DNA from: Argopecten irradians
Taxonomy: Eukaryota; Mollusca; Bivalvia; Pectinida; Pectinidae
DNA: 64,000 nt
Assembly: GCF_041381155.1 (NCBI RefSeq)
Contig: NC_091147.1
Location: 12,773,030 to 12,837,029 of the forward strand
Reading direction: 5' to 3'
Below, one piece after another: positions 37,301-48,415 of this stretch. Position 1 is the first letter of the stretch; the number at the start of each line of letters is the position of its first letter. The notes beneath the pieces were generated by a model. It was not told where the DNA came from. It did no database searches and was given only the letters and a program-made list of their open reading frames with translations. A program made the translations under genes and the position numbers.

Positions 37301-39996
37301 ACAGATTTACCTCTAGTCAATCTCTAACTAGGTAAAACCTTGTCACAGATTTACCTCTAGTCGATCTCTTACCAGGTAAAACCCTGTCACATATTTATCT
37401 CTAGTCAATCTCTAACTAGGTAAAACCTTGTCACAGATTTACCTCTAGTCAATCGTTTACCAGGTAAAACCCTGTCATAGATTTACCTCTATAGTCAATC
37501 TTTTACCAGGTAAAACCCTGTCATAGATTTACCTCTAGTCAATCTCTTACCAGGTAAAGCCTGTCACAGATTTACCTCTAGTTAATCTCTAACTAGGTAA
37601 AACCCTGTCACATATTTATCTCTAGTCAATCTCTAACTAGGTAAAACCTTGTCACAGATTTACCTCTAGTCAATCTTTTACCAGGTAAAACCCTGTCATA
37701 GATTTACCTCTAGTCAATCTCTTACCAGGTAAAGCCTGTCACAGATTTACCTCTAGTCAATCTCTAACTAGGTAAAACCTTGTCACAGATTTACCTCTAG
37801 TCGATCTCTTACCAGGTAAAATTCTGTCACATATTTATCTCTAGTCAATCTCTAACTAGGTAAAACCTTGTCACAGATTTACCTCTAGTCAATCGTTTAC
37901 CAGGTAAAACCCTGTTATAGATTTACCTCTATAGTCAATCTTTTACCAGGTAAAACCCTGTCACAGATTTACCTCTAGTCAATCTCTGACTAGGTAAAAC
38001 CCTGTCACATATTTATCTCTAGTCAATCTCTAACTAGGTAAAACCTTGTCACAGATTTACCTCTAGTCGATCTCTTACCAGGTAAAACCCTGTCACATAT
38101 TTACCTCTAGTCAATCTCTAACTAGGTAAAACCTTGTCACATATTTATCTCTAGGTAAAACCTTGTCACATATTTACCTCTAGTCAATCTTTTACCAGGT
38201 AAAACCCTGTCATAGATTTACCTCTATAGTCACTCTTTTACCAGGTAAAACCCTGTCACAGATTTACCTCGAGTTGATCTCATACAGATTGATGATGGAA
38301 GTGGATGTTCAAATACTGTCGCTGTTATATATATCTTTGCCATGGTAATTTCTGATGCCGAGATTTTTATATGAGAAATATAGAAACAAGTCTATTGTAG
38401 GTTCTTTATTCAACGGTTCTATTTGATGATTTAAATTAACTCTGGAAGTACATGTAGGTATTCATTAACAAATATTAAACTTGTTGAGCATTATTAATCT
38501 TTTAAGATATTATCTTAATTAAGATTTAATACGAAATTTAAAATATTAGACATATTTATACTTTTTTGTATACACAGTAATTTGATTATTTTATCATGAA
38601 ATAATTAATGACAGTTTCCACTTTTACAAGGAGCTGAAAAGTTGATAAAACACCTCCACAAACATAAAGTTCCTATTGCCGTGGCGACCGGCTCTAGTAA
38701 GCGAAGTATCGGACTAAAGACAACTCGTCACCAAGAACTGTTCAGTCTCTTCCTCCATTTTGTATACAGCAGTGATGATCCGGAAGTGAAACACGGCAAA
38801 CCTGCCCCTGACTGTTTCCTGATCGCATCAAGTCGATTCTCAGACAGCCCCGATCCTAGCAAGGTACATGCATTTATCAAAGTTTATAAAAGGTCCAAAA
38901 AGTTAATCTACCTCGTATATATATCTATTTATACACAGTGTATATATATGTATTAAATATCATAGAAACACAATTTAACAAAGCATGACAATTTATTGAC
39001 TCTTGCCCTATCCGGGGCCTCGAACTCACGATCTATGGCACCAAATCACCTAGCCAAACATACCCACGCCTTCTACCACTGCACCACATCCACGTATATA
39101 TATGTATTGAATTTGTTCTTTTTTACCACCAAGTCAGTATAAATGAGACAGTATCACACAGTGTAAGTGATGTTATCTAGTTTCTTGCTCATTTCTAGTC
39201 CCAGGTGTAACAAAATCATAATCACATTTTCTTCATAATGAGGTAAAAACGGTATAAAAAAGCTAGTATATTAATAATCCGAAATAAAAGACCAAAATAA
39301 ATTCAAAGTAAAATCAGAATCCTTTCTATGGAATATATATTCAGCCTCTATAGGGACTTCTTCAGTCCAAAATCTACTTTACTTCAGTTCTTATAAATAT
39401 TCATGAAGGAGTTCTTGTAAAACACAGCAATGAACAAGTTTTCAATACATCTAAACTATTTTGTCGCCTATCTGGCAAAAGCATTATGATACAAAAATGT
39501 TAATACAAATCCCACCACACCTGTGTTGATTTACTTATTTACCCTTGAATACTTTTAATGAACTGTCCCAGTCTTTGTATTGGAAGAGTTTATTTTGTCT
39601 TCAAGGATGAATGGGTTAAAACCTACAGAATGTACCATTCGAATGGCATAGTCATTTATTCACAAATGAAATCAAATCTCACAACAAAGTATGCAACACC
39701 TTTAGTTATGATAGTATAGAAAGTTATTGGTGACAAATTAGATGAAGTGTACTATATAAAATCAACTTAATATCACAAAAAAAATATGTAATGCTCTAGC
39801 TGTTTTTCCCCAGTGCCTGGTGTTAGAGGACGCTGTGAACGGTGTGGTAGCGGCCCATGCCGCGGGGATGCAGTGTGTCTGGGTACCGGACCCACAACAA
39901 CCACAGGATGGATACAAGGAAACGGCCACCCTCACACTTACATCACTTACAGAGTTCAAACCAGAACTATTCGGACTGCCACCATATGAGGATTGA
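34318..39996 (+). CDS. PUDP: Pseudouridine-5'-phosphatase (HAD family), five exons
   Basis: The exons, all with GT-AG introns, are 34318-34369, 35352-35477, 36365-36457, 38631-38863 and 39814-39996. Joined they give 687 bp: 228 codons plus TGA, the normal length of HDHD1/PUDP proteins. HAD motifs are all present: FDVDG with nucleophile Asp11 and acid/base Asp13, Thr110 in AVATGSS, Lys147 in HGKPAPD, and Glu173-Asp174 in CLVLEDAVNG. The DTERLY stretch after motif I is characteristic of this subfamily, whose human member dephosphorylates pseudouridine 5'-phosphate in the cytosol during modified-nucleotide breakdown. The start ATG begins MAAPVTHVIFD and is the only one that leads into motif I. 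No lesion was seen in any exon. The introns are loaded with repeats, some derived from the gene's own exons. The subfamily assignment is by recognition; other HAD phosphatases of the same clade are the alternative. Confidence 0.95.
35094..35153 (+). pseudogene. Truncated duplicate of PUDP exon 2
   Basis: 35110-35153 repeats the first 44 bases of exon 2 (GATACAGAACGGTTGTACAC and onwards) with one clear substitution and its upstream AG. It stops at GGAG and is followed at once by GTAATA, a plausible donor. Inclusion would add 44 bases and shift the frame. It lies in intron 1, 242 bp before the true exon. Confidence 0.88.
35181..35292. repeat. Foldback between the two exon 2 copies
   Basis: CTCAACGACCTTCCTCTAGT with ACTTTCGCCA pairs with TGGCGAAAGTACTAGAGGAA and GGTCGTTGAG over about 40 bp. 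A MITE-like hairpin; it may have taken part in the local duplication. Confidence 0.92.
36441..38282 (+). repeat. 44-bp minisatellite starting in PUDP exon 3
   Basis: About 42 copies of a 44-bp unit with GATCTCTTACCAGGTAAAAC and CCTGTCACAGATTTACCTCT. The first unit begins inside exon 3, so the last 17 exon bases and the GTAAAA donor are the founder copy. Almost every unit keeps CCAG|GTAAAA or a close variant. Some units form larger repeated groups (for example units with ATATTTATCTCTAG recur in blocks at 37381, 37606, 37826 and 38001). It fills most of intron 3. Confidence 0.95.
38955..39093 (-). mobile_element. tRNA-derived SINE in PUDP intron 4
   Basis: The minus strand reads GTGGTGCAGTGGTAGAAGGC (box A-like) and then GTGAGTTCGAGGCCCC (box B-like) 50-60 bases on, as in a tRNA gene promoter. 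It is not a full tRNA. Direct repeats GTATATATATGTATT flank it at 38940-38954 and 39094-39108. About 140 bp. The SINE family was not identified. Confidence 0.82.
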
Positions 39997-40157
39997 CAAA
40001 TACTTTAATTTTAGTATCTAATAATTATATTAGATTAAATATATTACTTTTACAATTAATTAGATATGCAATATGATTTGAAATGTAATTATTTTTTGTA
40101 ACTTTTAATTGAAAATGGTTTAAATCAAAGTCTATATCATGTTACATGTTTGTAATG

Positions 40158-40163
40158 AATAAA
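40158..40163 (+). terminator. Candidate PUDP polyadenylation signal
   Basis: AATAAA lies 162 bp after the PUDP stop codon. It is the first such hexamer downstream. Confidence 0.6.
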
Positions 40164-40169
40164 AGCAAA

Positions 40170-41074
40170 TAACGGGTAATATTTGTAAAGTCAATTAAAT
40201 ACAAAAACTGACTCATGATTTTAAAATGTGTAAGTAAAAGATGTTTTTCCATTAGCACATACAAATGTACCGTAAATGGTTAATACTTGTATTGGCAATC
40301 TTTATCCTATTTGGTGGGGAGAAAACAAAGGGAGGGAACTCTAATGGATCCGTCCTGAACTCTGCATGGCGGGTGGGGAATGGTGCAATATTTGCACACA
40401 TAAGTTGAGTTTAACTTTCGACTCACTGCCTTGGCTAGGGACAAACTCAGGATGGTCTAATGTACCACTGATTGTGTGGCTAGATCTCTGTAGATAAACC
40501 ATATATTGTGGCTGGTATTCACCAGGTATGCAGTACGATATGCTGTGTGTTCTCCCAAAATATAATAAACATGATAACTTATAGTTTGGATTATATAACA
40601 GATTTTTATTACCAATAATGTACTGTTTTGTATGCAGGTTGAAAGTACATAAAAAGAACAAAATTAAATGACAATTTATAATGTTTTATATATTATATTA
40701 TGGTTGTGTCAAACAAATAAAAACATGAAAGGAGAAGAAACTCTTTCTGACATCTAACCAAACCTACAACAAAATGTAGTTTTTTCCTTACAGGATGAAC
40801 CAGAGATTTTTTGTTGTTCACAGTTTCCTCATACAATGTAGTGAATACACAAAACATGATTCATTGTTAAACCAGGAATAAGTTTATAACCATGAATCTA
40901 GTCTTAATTCATGTTAAAAGTAAAAGTGTATATTCTTTTGTTTAAATATCACAACTTTATGGAATCGTTTCTAAGATTCTCCATAGAAAGTCATTACAAA
41001 AGTTAAAGAAAACTCTTTAGCTTAAGATTTTTTTTCCTGGAGTTCTGAAATGCTTACCTTTTTTTTAAGAATAA
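40170..41074. other. Intergenic AT-rich stretch
   Basis: No gene or element recognised. A minus-strand frame at 40341-40661 has no domain and ordinary chance length. Confidence 0.6.
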
Positions 41075-41430
41075 TTAAAGATGCCCCACTGCCGACAGAG
41101 CAAAAACAGTACCCATCATTTGAACAACAAATGATGTAAAATATGTGTCTGATTAATACAAACATGCATATAAAATAATTTGTTTTTGCTTTTGATGCAT
41201 GCACAGTCAGTACTTTATTCCATATAGGGCATAGTGCCATGGATTTTTTTTTGGGACGCAATTGATTATTTTTGATATTTTTATCTTGAATTGAAATAAG
41301 AAGCTAAGCTTTTCAATGGTCGTAATGGTGTAAAGTAAGTAGCTTTTATAACTGAAGAAACGTACTTATTCGTCTTCTCCCGTTTTTAATAGAGGAAAAA
41401 TACCATTCGTCGGCGGTGGAGCATCTTTAA
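41075..41430. mobile_element. TTAA-flanked MITE, copy 1
   Basis: Ends AGATGCCCCACTGCCGAC and GTCGGCGGTGGAGCATCT form about 20-bp terminal inverted repeats, with TTAA on both outer sides (41075-41078, 41427-41430). The inside is AT-rich and non-coding. Short minus-strand frame 41022-41261 is a chance frame inside it. Confidence 0.9.
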
Positions 41431-41565
41431 GGAATGTTCATGAAACTTTCTCAGGGTTATGCAGGTCATAAATAATTTTGACAGATGTGTGTGAAGTTGG
41501 AAAATTAGTACCTAAGACTAGCATTGTTTTGTACAATATAAATAATATATGTCAAAGACCTTAGT

Positions 41566-41775
41566 GTGAGTTTAAGTATTACATATCACTACGTACATTT
41601 TTGTGTTGGAAAGATGAATCTATCTTCTCAATTCTTTGCAGGGTTTTTTATCAAAAAATTACCAGGAATTCGCTGTTTAACAATGAAAACCATTCTTTTA
41701 TTAATTTATTTATGTACAGGTGTAATTTTGTTACTTGTTAAAATGTTATATTTTGAAAAAGATTCTGTTCTCTGA
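41566..41775 (+). other. Short open frame between MITE copies
   Basis: A 69-codon frame with a hydrophobic C-terminal third (TILLLIYLCTGVILLLV), as one would see in a membrane segment. No family recognised and no splice context. Most likely chance in AT-rich DNA. Confidence 0.15.
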
Positions 41776-41789
41776 TCAATAAGAAACAT

Positions 41790-42153
41790 TTAAAGATGCT
41801 CCACCGCCGACATAAACGATACCCAACATTTGAACAATAACTGGTTTTTAATCGTGTATATATATATGTCTAATCAACACAAAAAATCATACAAAATAAT
41901 TTAGTTTGCTTTTTATTATATGCGCAATCAGTACTTCATACCATTATAGGACATAGTGCCACAGATTTTTTTTGGGATACAATTATTTTTTTTTTATATT
42001 TTTATCTTGAAGTAAAATATTAAAAACTAAAACTTTTCAATAGTGGTTATGGTGTAAAGTAAGTAACTTTTGTAACTGAAGCAAAATACTTTATCGTCTG
42101 CTCCTGTTTTTGTTAGAGAAAAACACCATTTGTCAGCGGTGGAGGATCTGTAA
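41790..42153. mobile_element. TTAA-flanked MITE, copy 2
   Basis: Same family and orientation as copy 1. It starts TTAAAGATGCTCCACCGCC and ends with a slightly altered inverted repeat, TCAGCGGTGGAGGATCTG. Internal landmarks shared with copy 1 include TATAGGACATAGTGCCACAG-like and ATGGTGTAAAGTAAGTA segments. Confidence 0.88.
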
Positions 42154-42288
42154 GTTTTTCATGCTGAAATGTTAGAAGAAATTTATCTAGAATGATAAGA
42201 TAAACAAACATGTTAATAAAATGAAATATAGATGAAATTAAAGAATGTATGCAAATGGACTGACTCGGGCATCACAATTAAAACTATT

Positions 42289-42498
42289 TTAAGATGCCCC
42301 ACCGCCGACAAATTGTATTTTTTCACTATCAAAAACAAGAACAGACGATTTAGTATTTTTCTTCAATTACAAAAGTTACTTTTATTGTATTATTTTCTTG
42401 TGTTAATTAGACATATATATATATATACTCGATTAAACATCAATTATTGTTCAAATAATGAATATTATTTATGCTCTTTCAGCGGTGGAGCATCTTTA
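42289..42498. mobile_element. TTAA-flanked MITE, copy 3 (inverted, shortened)
   Basis: The inverted repeats AAGATGCCCCACCGCCGACA and CAGCGGTGGAGCATCTTTA bound 210 bp. Its interior matches copy 2 in reverse orientation but lacks about 150 bp of the middle. Confidence 0.85.
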
Positions 42499-42499
42499 G

Positions 42500-43171
42500 A
42501 TAAAGTATATGATGAAACTAAAATGATTGTTTTAACTTGTTGATTCTCGATTCCGTAACATGATATAGGGGTGAATAGTAAGAATCAAAAAATAAATTTT
42601 GGAAAGATCAATCAAACATATACCGGTGATTTTTATTTATAATTTGTATACATGTATACATGTACTTTTGATTCGCTCTTAGTACTACATTATTACTCAG
42701 GAATTAGAAGCACACCTGTAATTATCAATAAAGTATGGAATGGTCACAAGCAGTTCTTATTTACTGTGTATAAATCTAAAATACCGTATTCCAGAGATAT
42801 TTTGTCTATGGTATAGGATTTATCCTTGAATAAGTTAATATTAATTGTACATTTGCCTTTTTTTTCTCTCTCTCTTGATATTTACATACAATATCAATTA
42901 AATACATGCACAAAACCATTAGAATAATGAAAACGTTATTACTTAAATTATTTCTCCTAATCCTAAAAATAGTAAATTTAATATATTTTCCACATAACTA
43001 GTCCGTATGTAACTATGTCATAACTATCGTAAAACACACGTTAACACTTTTGTGACGTCACGGGTAATACTGACGTCACGTGTAATAATGACATCCTATC
43101 AAAATATGACTTTTTCACAATAGTGTCTCGTGTTTTCCTTCTTATATAGAAAAACGATATTTTCATTAATA
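42500..43171. other. Intergenic AT-rich stretch
   Basis: No gene seen. Two nearby GTGACGTCACG and TGACGTCACGTG motifs (about 43052-43082) are CRE/E-box-like palindromes, without an obvious start of a transcription unit. Confidence 0.5.
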
Positions 43172-43320
43172 TTAGTTATGTGATAAATACAATCTTACAC
43201 TTAGGAAATTCATCAAATGAGTTAAATAATTTGATATTCCAGTCGCCTAAAGGCTCGTGGTATATCAAATCCTTTACTCGTTTGATAAATTTCATATCAC
43301 ATAGCCACTTATGTAAGATA
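43172..43320. repeat. Foldback, about 150 bp
   Basis: ATCTTACACTTAGG near the left pairs with TTATGTAAGAT at the right, and inner arms ATCAAATGAG and CTCGTTTGAT also pair around CGCCTAAAGGCTCG. MITE-like. Confidence 0.7.
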
Positions 43321-43664
43321 CTCTATATCTGAGGCATCTGAAATTGAGGCATAGTTTAAAAAAATAGTTGAATATTAATTGAACTACTTCTATACAAGGT
43401 ATGATAAAACATAAATAGCATTGCTTTATGTTTACTACTGTAAACAAGGTTTCTTCCGCGAGCGATTTATTTTTGCGAATTCGGCGATCAAGCTAGATTC
43501 GTGGAAGTTTATCTTCGCAAATTAATACATTCCATAATTCTTGTGCAATTTAATCAATTTGATGCATAGGTATTTCCATTTGATTTTCAATCCACCTAAC
43601 TTAATCTCTATGAAAATGCTTTGAAACGAAAATCGCTAACTTTAGTAACCACGAAAGGAAGTTT

Positions 43665-44345
43665 GTTTACACTATATAGAATGTACCATCAACAATCTTT
43701 GTCTATTTACATTACACTATATACCATCAACAATCTTTGTCTATTTACATTACACTATATACCATCAACAATCTTTGTCTATTTACATTACATTATATAC
43801 CATCATCAATCTTTGTCTACATTACACTATATACCATCAACGATCTTTGTCTATTTACATTACACTATATACCATCAACAATCTTTGTCTATTTACATTA
43901 CACTATATACCATCAACAATCTTTGTCTATTTACATTACACTATATACCATCAACAATCTTTGTCTATTTACATTACACAATATACCATCAACAATCTTT
44001 GTCTATTTACATTACATTATATACCATCATCAATCTTTGTCTATTTACATTACACTTTATACCATCAACAATCTTTGTCTATTTACATTACACTATATAC
44101 CATCAACAATCTTTGTCTATTTACATTACACTATATACCATCAACAATCTTTGTCTATTTACATTATATATCATCAAAAGTCTTTGTCTATTTACATTAC
44201 ATTATATACCATCAACAATCTTTGTCTATTTACATTACACTTTATACCATCAACAATCTTTGTCTATTTACATTACACTATATACCATCAACAATCTTTG
44301 TCTATTTACATTACACTATATTATACCATCAACAATCTTTTTCAT
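43665..44345. repeat. 38-bp minisatellite, about 17-18 copies
   Basis: The unit has ACAATCTTTGTCTATTTACA and TTACACTATATACCATCA. A few units are shorter (one of 31-32 bp near 43810, one near 44160). All three plus frames stay open for over 200 codons (period SLSIYITLYTINN) only because the unit lacks stops, so no gene is called. Confidence 0.95.
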
Positions 44346-45344
44346 TCTCACACCAAAATAATCACAACACATTATATAATTATCACATTTACGTAACATT
44401 CGAAGTGTACATTAAACTATCGTTCTCATGCTATATATTTCTTGATATTTAGACAGGTTGCATTATTTTACTTAAACTATATTATTATACAAAGATTCTC
44501 GCAACAAATAATCTGTTTTCACATTCGTATTGTATTTCGTTTATTCTCTTATCTCATATAATTATCTTCTTCAACACATGCCTTATTTTGACATTTTCAA
44601 ATTAATGTAATTATATTAATATGAGTTAATACAGTAATATGAAAAAAATACACAAGCAAATCATCTTATAAATTATTACATTTACATATGTATTATTACT
44701 AATAATATTTTTTTTCTATTTTTCTCCAGACAATATATCAATTTTACATTACTAATCATAATACCATCAACATTATAACCAATTATAACATTAGTAAAAA
44801 ATGGAAAACATATAATAGACAATAGTTAAGGTCAACCATCCCGCTAGCCTGAGATAATTTGTTCATAATTCATCAAATGTTTTATGTTGGATAAATGGAA
44901 CACGATTGAAATGTTCCATAAACATTTTAGATAAAGATAATCGGAAACATTCCGTTAATATTTCCTAATTTTCAATATCTTCCCCTTGATAGTATGATCT
45001 TCCCAATAAATGTTTCTACTCTTTTAAAGACTATTGCCATTCTAAATCGTCTTCGTAATTATACTATCAAACACGAACAGGGTAACTACATGTAGTTATA
45101 TAGACGAGGAGGAGGCTTGGATAACATTTCCATTGCACTTGATTGATGAATCAGCAGCCAAAAGATCCAGATTTGCCTCTGTTTGTATTAGTGTAACATA
45201 ACTCATTATGGACACACAAATTGGATCTCTGCTAGAACGGATTCTTGTCTTACTATTACTAGTTTAACACTCAACCGATCAAACTAAAGATCTAGAGATG
45301 ACAAATCAAGCTTTCCAAATTTTAGCCGAGTTAAAACAAATCAA
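44346..45344. other. Intergenic AT-rich stretch
   Basis: No gene, repeat array or element recognised. Confidence 0.6.
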
Positions 45345-45361
45345 TCTTGTTTTCTTTGTGC

Positions 45362-46030
45362 AGTGTTTGGCTAGCCACTACGAATTTGTCCCCACACACC
45401 TATATGGCAGTTTCATCCTTTGACGTCAGAATTTCTCTGACCTTTGACCCATCTGCCGAAATCTGGACCACGTATACATTCCCCTCGCGATCTGCAGACA
45501 CTCCCGTCGCTTGTTCGACAACTCCAACATTCAGGATGGCTTTTTGTATCATTTTCGTCCCCCGGTCTCTGGCAGATGACATTGTCATGGACTCTAATTC
45601 AAACGAAGCGTCAACAGCTTGTTTCATCAGACTTATGGGTATTGATGCTGTTTGATTTTGTCGTGAGGAAACACTCCGTGTAGTTAGTTTTTGTTGGAAA
45701 GATTTCTGTTTCACTTGGGCATTGGGTGCCCACGATATTTTTGTATGGACGTAATCGTTTCATCCTTCGTCTATCTCATCATATCCAAAAGTATTTTCTT
45801 CTTCTAAGTCGATACTCTCATATTCGATATGTTGAAACAATGGAGTAAGATCATATGATGTGTTTATATACTGGTGGTCAGAAAAGTTAACAGCTTGTTC
45901 GATTAGACTTATAAGGACAGGCGTTTCTGCAGTGAGTGCCCTGGAGTTCGTCCATAGCATCATATTCATGTGGATAATCTTCATATATACCGTCATCTTC
46001 TCGATGCATGTGTCTTGGGGTACAGTATGT
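45362..46030 (-). pseudogene. Degraded TRIM/NHL-like C-terminal fragment
   Basis: Minus-strand frames 45714-45400 and 46038-45760 match the C-terminal quarter of the two TRIM copies to its right: GVSADREGNVYVVQISADGS corresponds to GVAVDREGNVYVCGQESNNV plus VQISADG, with the CGQESNN stretch lost. The end VTSLSPQQQDV seen in the other copies is not preserved. A second, weaker copy of the QAVN...LI segment follows at about 45890-45960. There is no RING or B-box part, so this is a pseudogene or a truncated remnant directly downstream of TRIM copy 1. Confidence 0.8.
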
Positions 46031-46120
46031 GTGTACATTTTAACTGGATGATAATTTATTCCGGATTAGCTAAATGTCACGAACTCAAGTGAATAAAGTA
46101 GGTCTGTAACCTTCATGCTT

Positions 46121-47243
46121 TTAGTAGAGCTGAAACACGTGAATTACATCTTGTTGCTGTGGTGACAAGCTAGTCACTACGAGTTTGTCCCCACACACCG
46201 CTATGGCAGTTGGACTGTTTATACCATCCTCTGACGTCATAAGTTCTCTGACCTTTGTCCCATCTGCCGAAATTTGGACCACGTTGTTTGACTCTTGGCC
46301 ACAAACATATACGTTCCCCTCGCGATCGACAGCCACTCCCGTCGCATTTGTGACAACTCCTTCATTCAGGATGGTCTTTTGTATCAGTTTCGTCTCTCGG
46401 CCTCTGGCAGGTGAAATTTTCATGTGCCCTGCTCCACACGAAGTGTTAAGAGCTTGTTCCATTATACCTATCAGTACTGGTGCTTTTTGTCGGGAAGAAA
46501 CACTCCGTGCTTTTATTGTTCGTTGCGAAGATTTCGTTCTTGTGTGTACATTGCGTCCCCATGGGTTAGTTGCTTCTTCGTCGTCATTATAAGGTTTTTC
46601 TACCATATTTCCAAATTCGATACTTTGAACATATTTGGACCTTGAGGTACAAGTACACGATGTGTTTACCTTTTGATGGTCAGAAAGAGTGGCAAACGCC
46701 TGCTGATATAAGAAATCGTATGCTATACTATAACAGTTCTTTTCTAACGAGTGTACTTCGCGGGCATTTCCGTCTCTGTTTACCATGGAAATACCTCGTG
46801 GAGTACTGACCATGAATTTATCATTTACGTAAGCAATGCCATGACAACAACATGTTGTCTGTATAATGTGCAATGGCGTCAACCGACTGTTCTGTACTCT
46901 AACGAGCTGTATAGTGTTACATAACGATACAGCTACGGTGGTCGCATCGACAGCACACATGTCTTGTGGAACGCCCTGGGTTTGGAGCTGATTCAAACAC
47001 TGTCCGTCGACAGTTAAAAGCTGAAGATATGACTGATCAGTGAAGCCCACTACTAGCATATTGGATAATAGTGTAACTATTTGAACACCAAGGCTGTTAT
47101 TTTCTGATTCCAAAAAGTAACGCCTGCCATGTGCCAGCTGTTTCTTGGACACGTTGCCCGATCTGTGATAATTAGCGATATTAATTGATCTTAGTTTCTT
47201 TGCACGGCAGCTCGATAATGTCTTCACGTCTCCTATACCTTTA
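46121..47243 (-). CDS. TRIM copy 1, C-terminal beta-propeller half
   Basis: Same frame as the upstream RING/B-box half; only one TAA separates them. About 370 codons of NHL-like beta-propeller sequence: NNSLGVQIVTLLSNMLVVGF, QLQTQGVPQDMCAVDATTVA, then a Ser/Arg-rich linker with TRTKSSQRTIKARSVSSRQ. The last blade GVAVDREGNVYVCGQESNNV and SPTAIAVCGDKLVVTSL is the clearest NHL repeat. The sequence ends IHVFQLY and stop. In NHL-type TRIM proteins this half binds substrate protein or RNA. There is no ATG at its beginning, so it would be made only if the upstream stop is read through, absent in other alleles, or an assembly error. Confidence 0.8.
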
Positions 47244-47245
47244 GG

Positions 47246-48415
47246 TTAGGTTTGTGGTTTCCTTTCTATAACAATTTTACCCAAGGATAAATGTGAGTTT
47301 TCGTTCAGGATATGAAGGTCGCTGTTGATATCGTGTTTGATATGTACAGACGTGAGAGATCTTGAGTAATCTTCCAGTAGTTCTCTACAGGCGCCCGTCT
47401 CTGTCTGACCTCTTTGGAGTAGTCTGATGGTATCTACGTATACGTCATCCTCGCGCTTGACCGCCATTTGTAAGGCTTCTTTTGTACCCAACATTGCCGT
47501 CCTCAGCCGATTACATCTCTGTTTCGACAAGTCAATCTTTTCTGATTCTGTTTTGTAGGATGAATTCAGTTCTTGTGTTAATTCCATTTGTCTTTTATCG
47601 AGATACGCGTTTAGTCTGTCTCGTAATTTGATAAGACTGTCCAATTCGACTTGTTTACATCTCTGCATGTCTTGTTCTTTGTCAATGAAAGACTTAACCA
47701 TCAGGTCCATACTATTGGCTGCCTCCACAAGTGACTTGTCCATACTTTGTATGTTGGAGTTGTTTTTCTGTTTATTGAAATACTCCTTTGTAGTTGTTAC
47801 CGAGTCACATCGTCGATGTTCTGTGATGATACACTTGTTACACCCTATAAACTTGTGGTCCTCACAGAAACAGTCCATCCTCTCCTTGTGTGTGTCACAC
47901 ACCATGTGTGAAGGTTGTTTCTGGGCCAAGGTCACGCTGTCCTCGCTAACAGCTACGATTTCACAGACTTTGTGGATGACGTCATGAAAATTTGATTTAC
48001 AGTCATCACAAAAGAACGTGTTGGTAGCGCTACACCATACATCTGCTTTCTTCTGAACATTCTTGGTTGTTTGACATGGCCCGCATAAAGGATTCCTAGT
48101 CCCTGTGGTGGACTGGAGATCGATTAATTTCTTCACGTGGTTGTTGGTTGGGAACTGCTGGGCCCACATCTCTTTTCCCACATCCGGATTATGAGACGCT
48201 GTTTCCCTCCTACATACCGGACATGGGAATGTCGTCCCAGCCGCCGTATCTCCGGACAGGTGCTGTGTGATGTAGGTACCGAGACATTCCTCACAGAAGG
48301 AATGTAAACAGGGAAGAGACTTGGGTTGTCGGAACTGTCCTAAACATATCGGACATTGTAGTAGACGACCGAGCGAAAAATCCTCTCCAGTCGAGAAAGT
48401 TTGGGACTCTGCCAT
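47246..48415 (-). CDS. TRIM copy 1, RING/B-box/coiled-coil half
   Basis: 389 codons from ATG (MAESQTFSTG) to TAA. A C3HC4 RING lies at residues 21-68 (CPICLGQF ... CLHSFC ... CPVC), a first B-box-like zinc region at about 111-151 (CGPC ... WCSATNTFFCDDC), B-box 2 at 173-203 (CDTHKERMDCFCEDHKFIGC, CIITEHRRC) and a coiled coil at about 210-330. This is the RBCC layout of an E3 ubiquitin ligase. There are no introns in the frame. Just upstream of the ATG is TTTCAG|AAGCTGATC, shared with copy 2, where similarity between the copies stops; it is probably the acceptor of a 5' UTR intron. The TAA at 47246-47248 stands where copy 2 has TTA, so the NHL half is cut off. A RING-B-box-only protein could still be made. 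Confidence 0.88.
   Translation of the reverse strand: MAESQTFSTGEDFSLGRLLQCPICLGQFRQPKSLPCLHSFCEECLGTYITQHLSGDTAAGTTFPCPVCRRETASHNPDVGKEMWAQQFPTNNHVKKLIDLQSTTGTRNPLCGPCQTTKNVQKKADVWCSATNTFFCDDCKSNFHDVIHKVCEIVAVSEDSVTLAQKQPSHMVCDTHKERMDCFCEDHKFIGCNKCIITEHRRCDSVTTTKEYFNKQKNNSNIQSMDKSLVEAANSMDLMVKSFIDKEQDMQRCKQVELDSLIKLRDRLNAYLDKRQMELTQELNSSYKTESEKIDLSKQRCNRLRTAMLGTKEALQMAVKREDDVYVDTIRLLQRGQTETGACRELLEDYSRSLTSVHIKHDINSDLHILNENSHLSLGKIVIERKPQT

Noticed and set aside
36445-38285. Spaced repeats that might be taken for a CRISPR array
   Set aside because: Repeat and 'spacer' vary together with a fixed 44-bp period, and the array sits in an intron of an animal gene. It is a minisatellite.
38995-39095. 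Possible tRNA gene
   Set aside because: Box A- and B-like sequences are present, but there is no cloverleaf with matching acceptor arms, and target-site duplications flank it. A SINE fits better.
43621-44452. Three overlapping plus-strand frames of over 200 codons
   Set aside because: All three frames are open because the 38-bp unit has no stop in any of them; the products are low-complexity and the period is not a multiple of three.
46185-46592. Plus-strand frames of 70-135 codons over the TRIM copies
   Set aside because: They are antisense readings of the TRIM coding sequence, present in all copies because the copies are alike.
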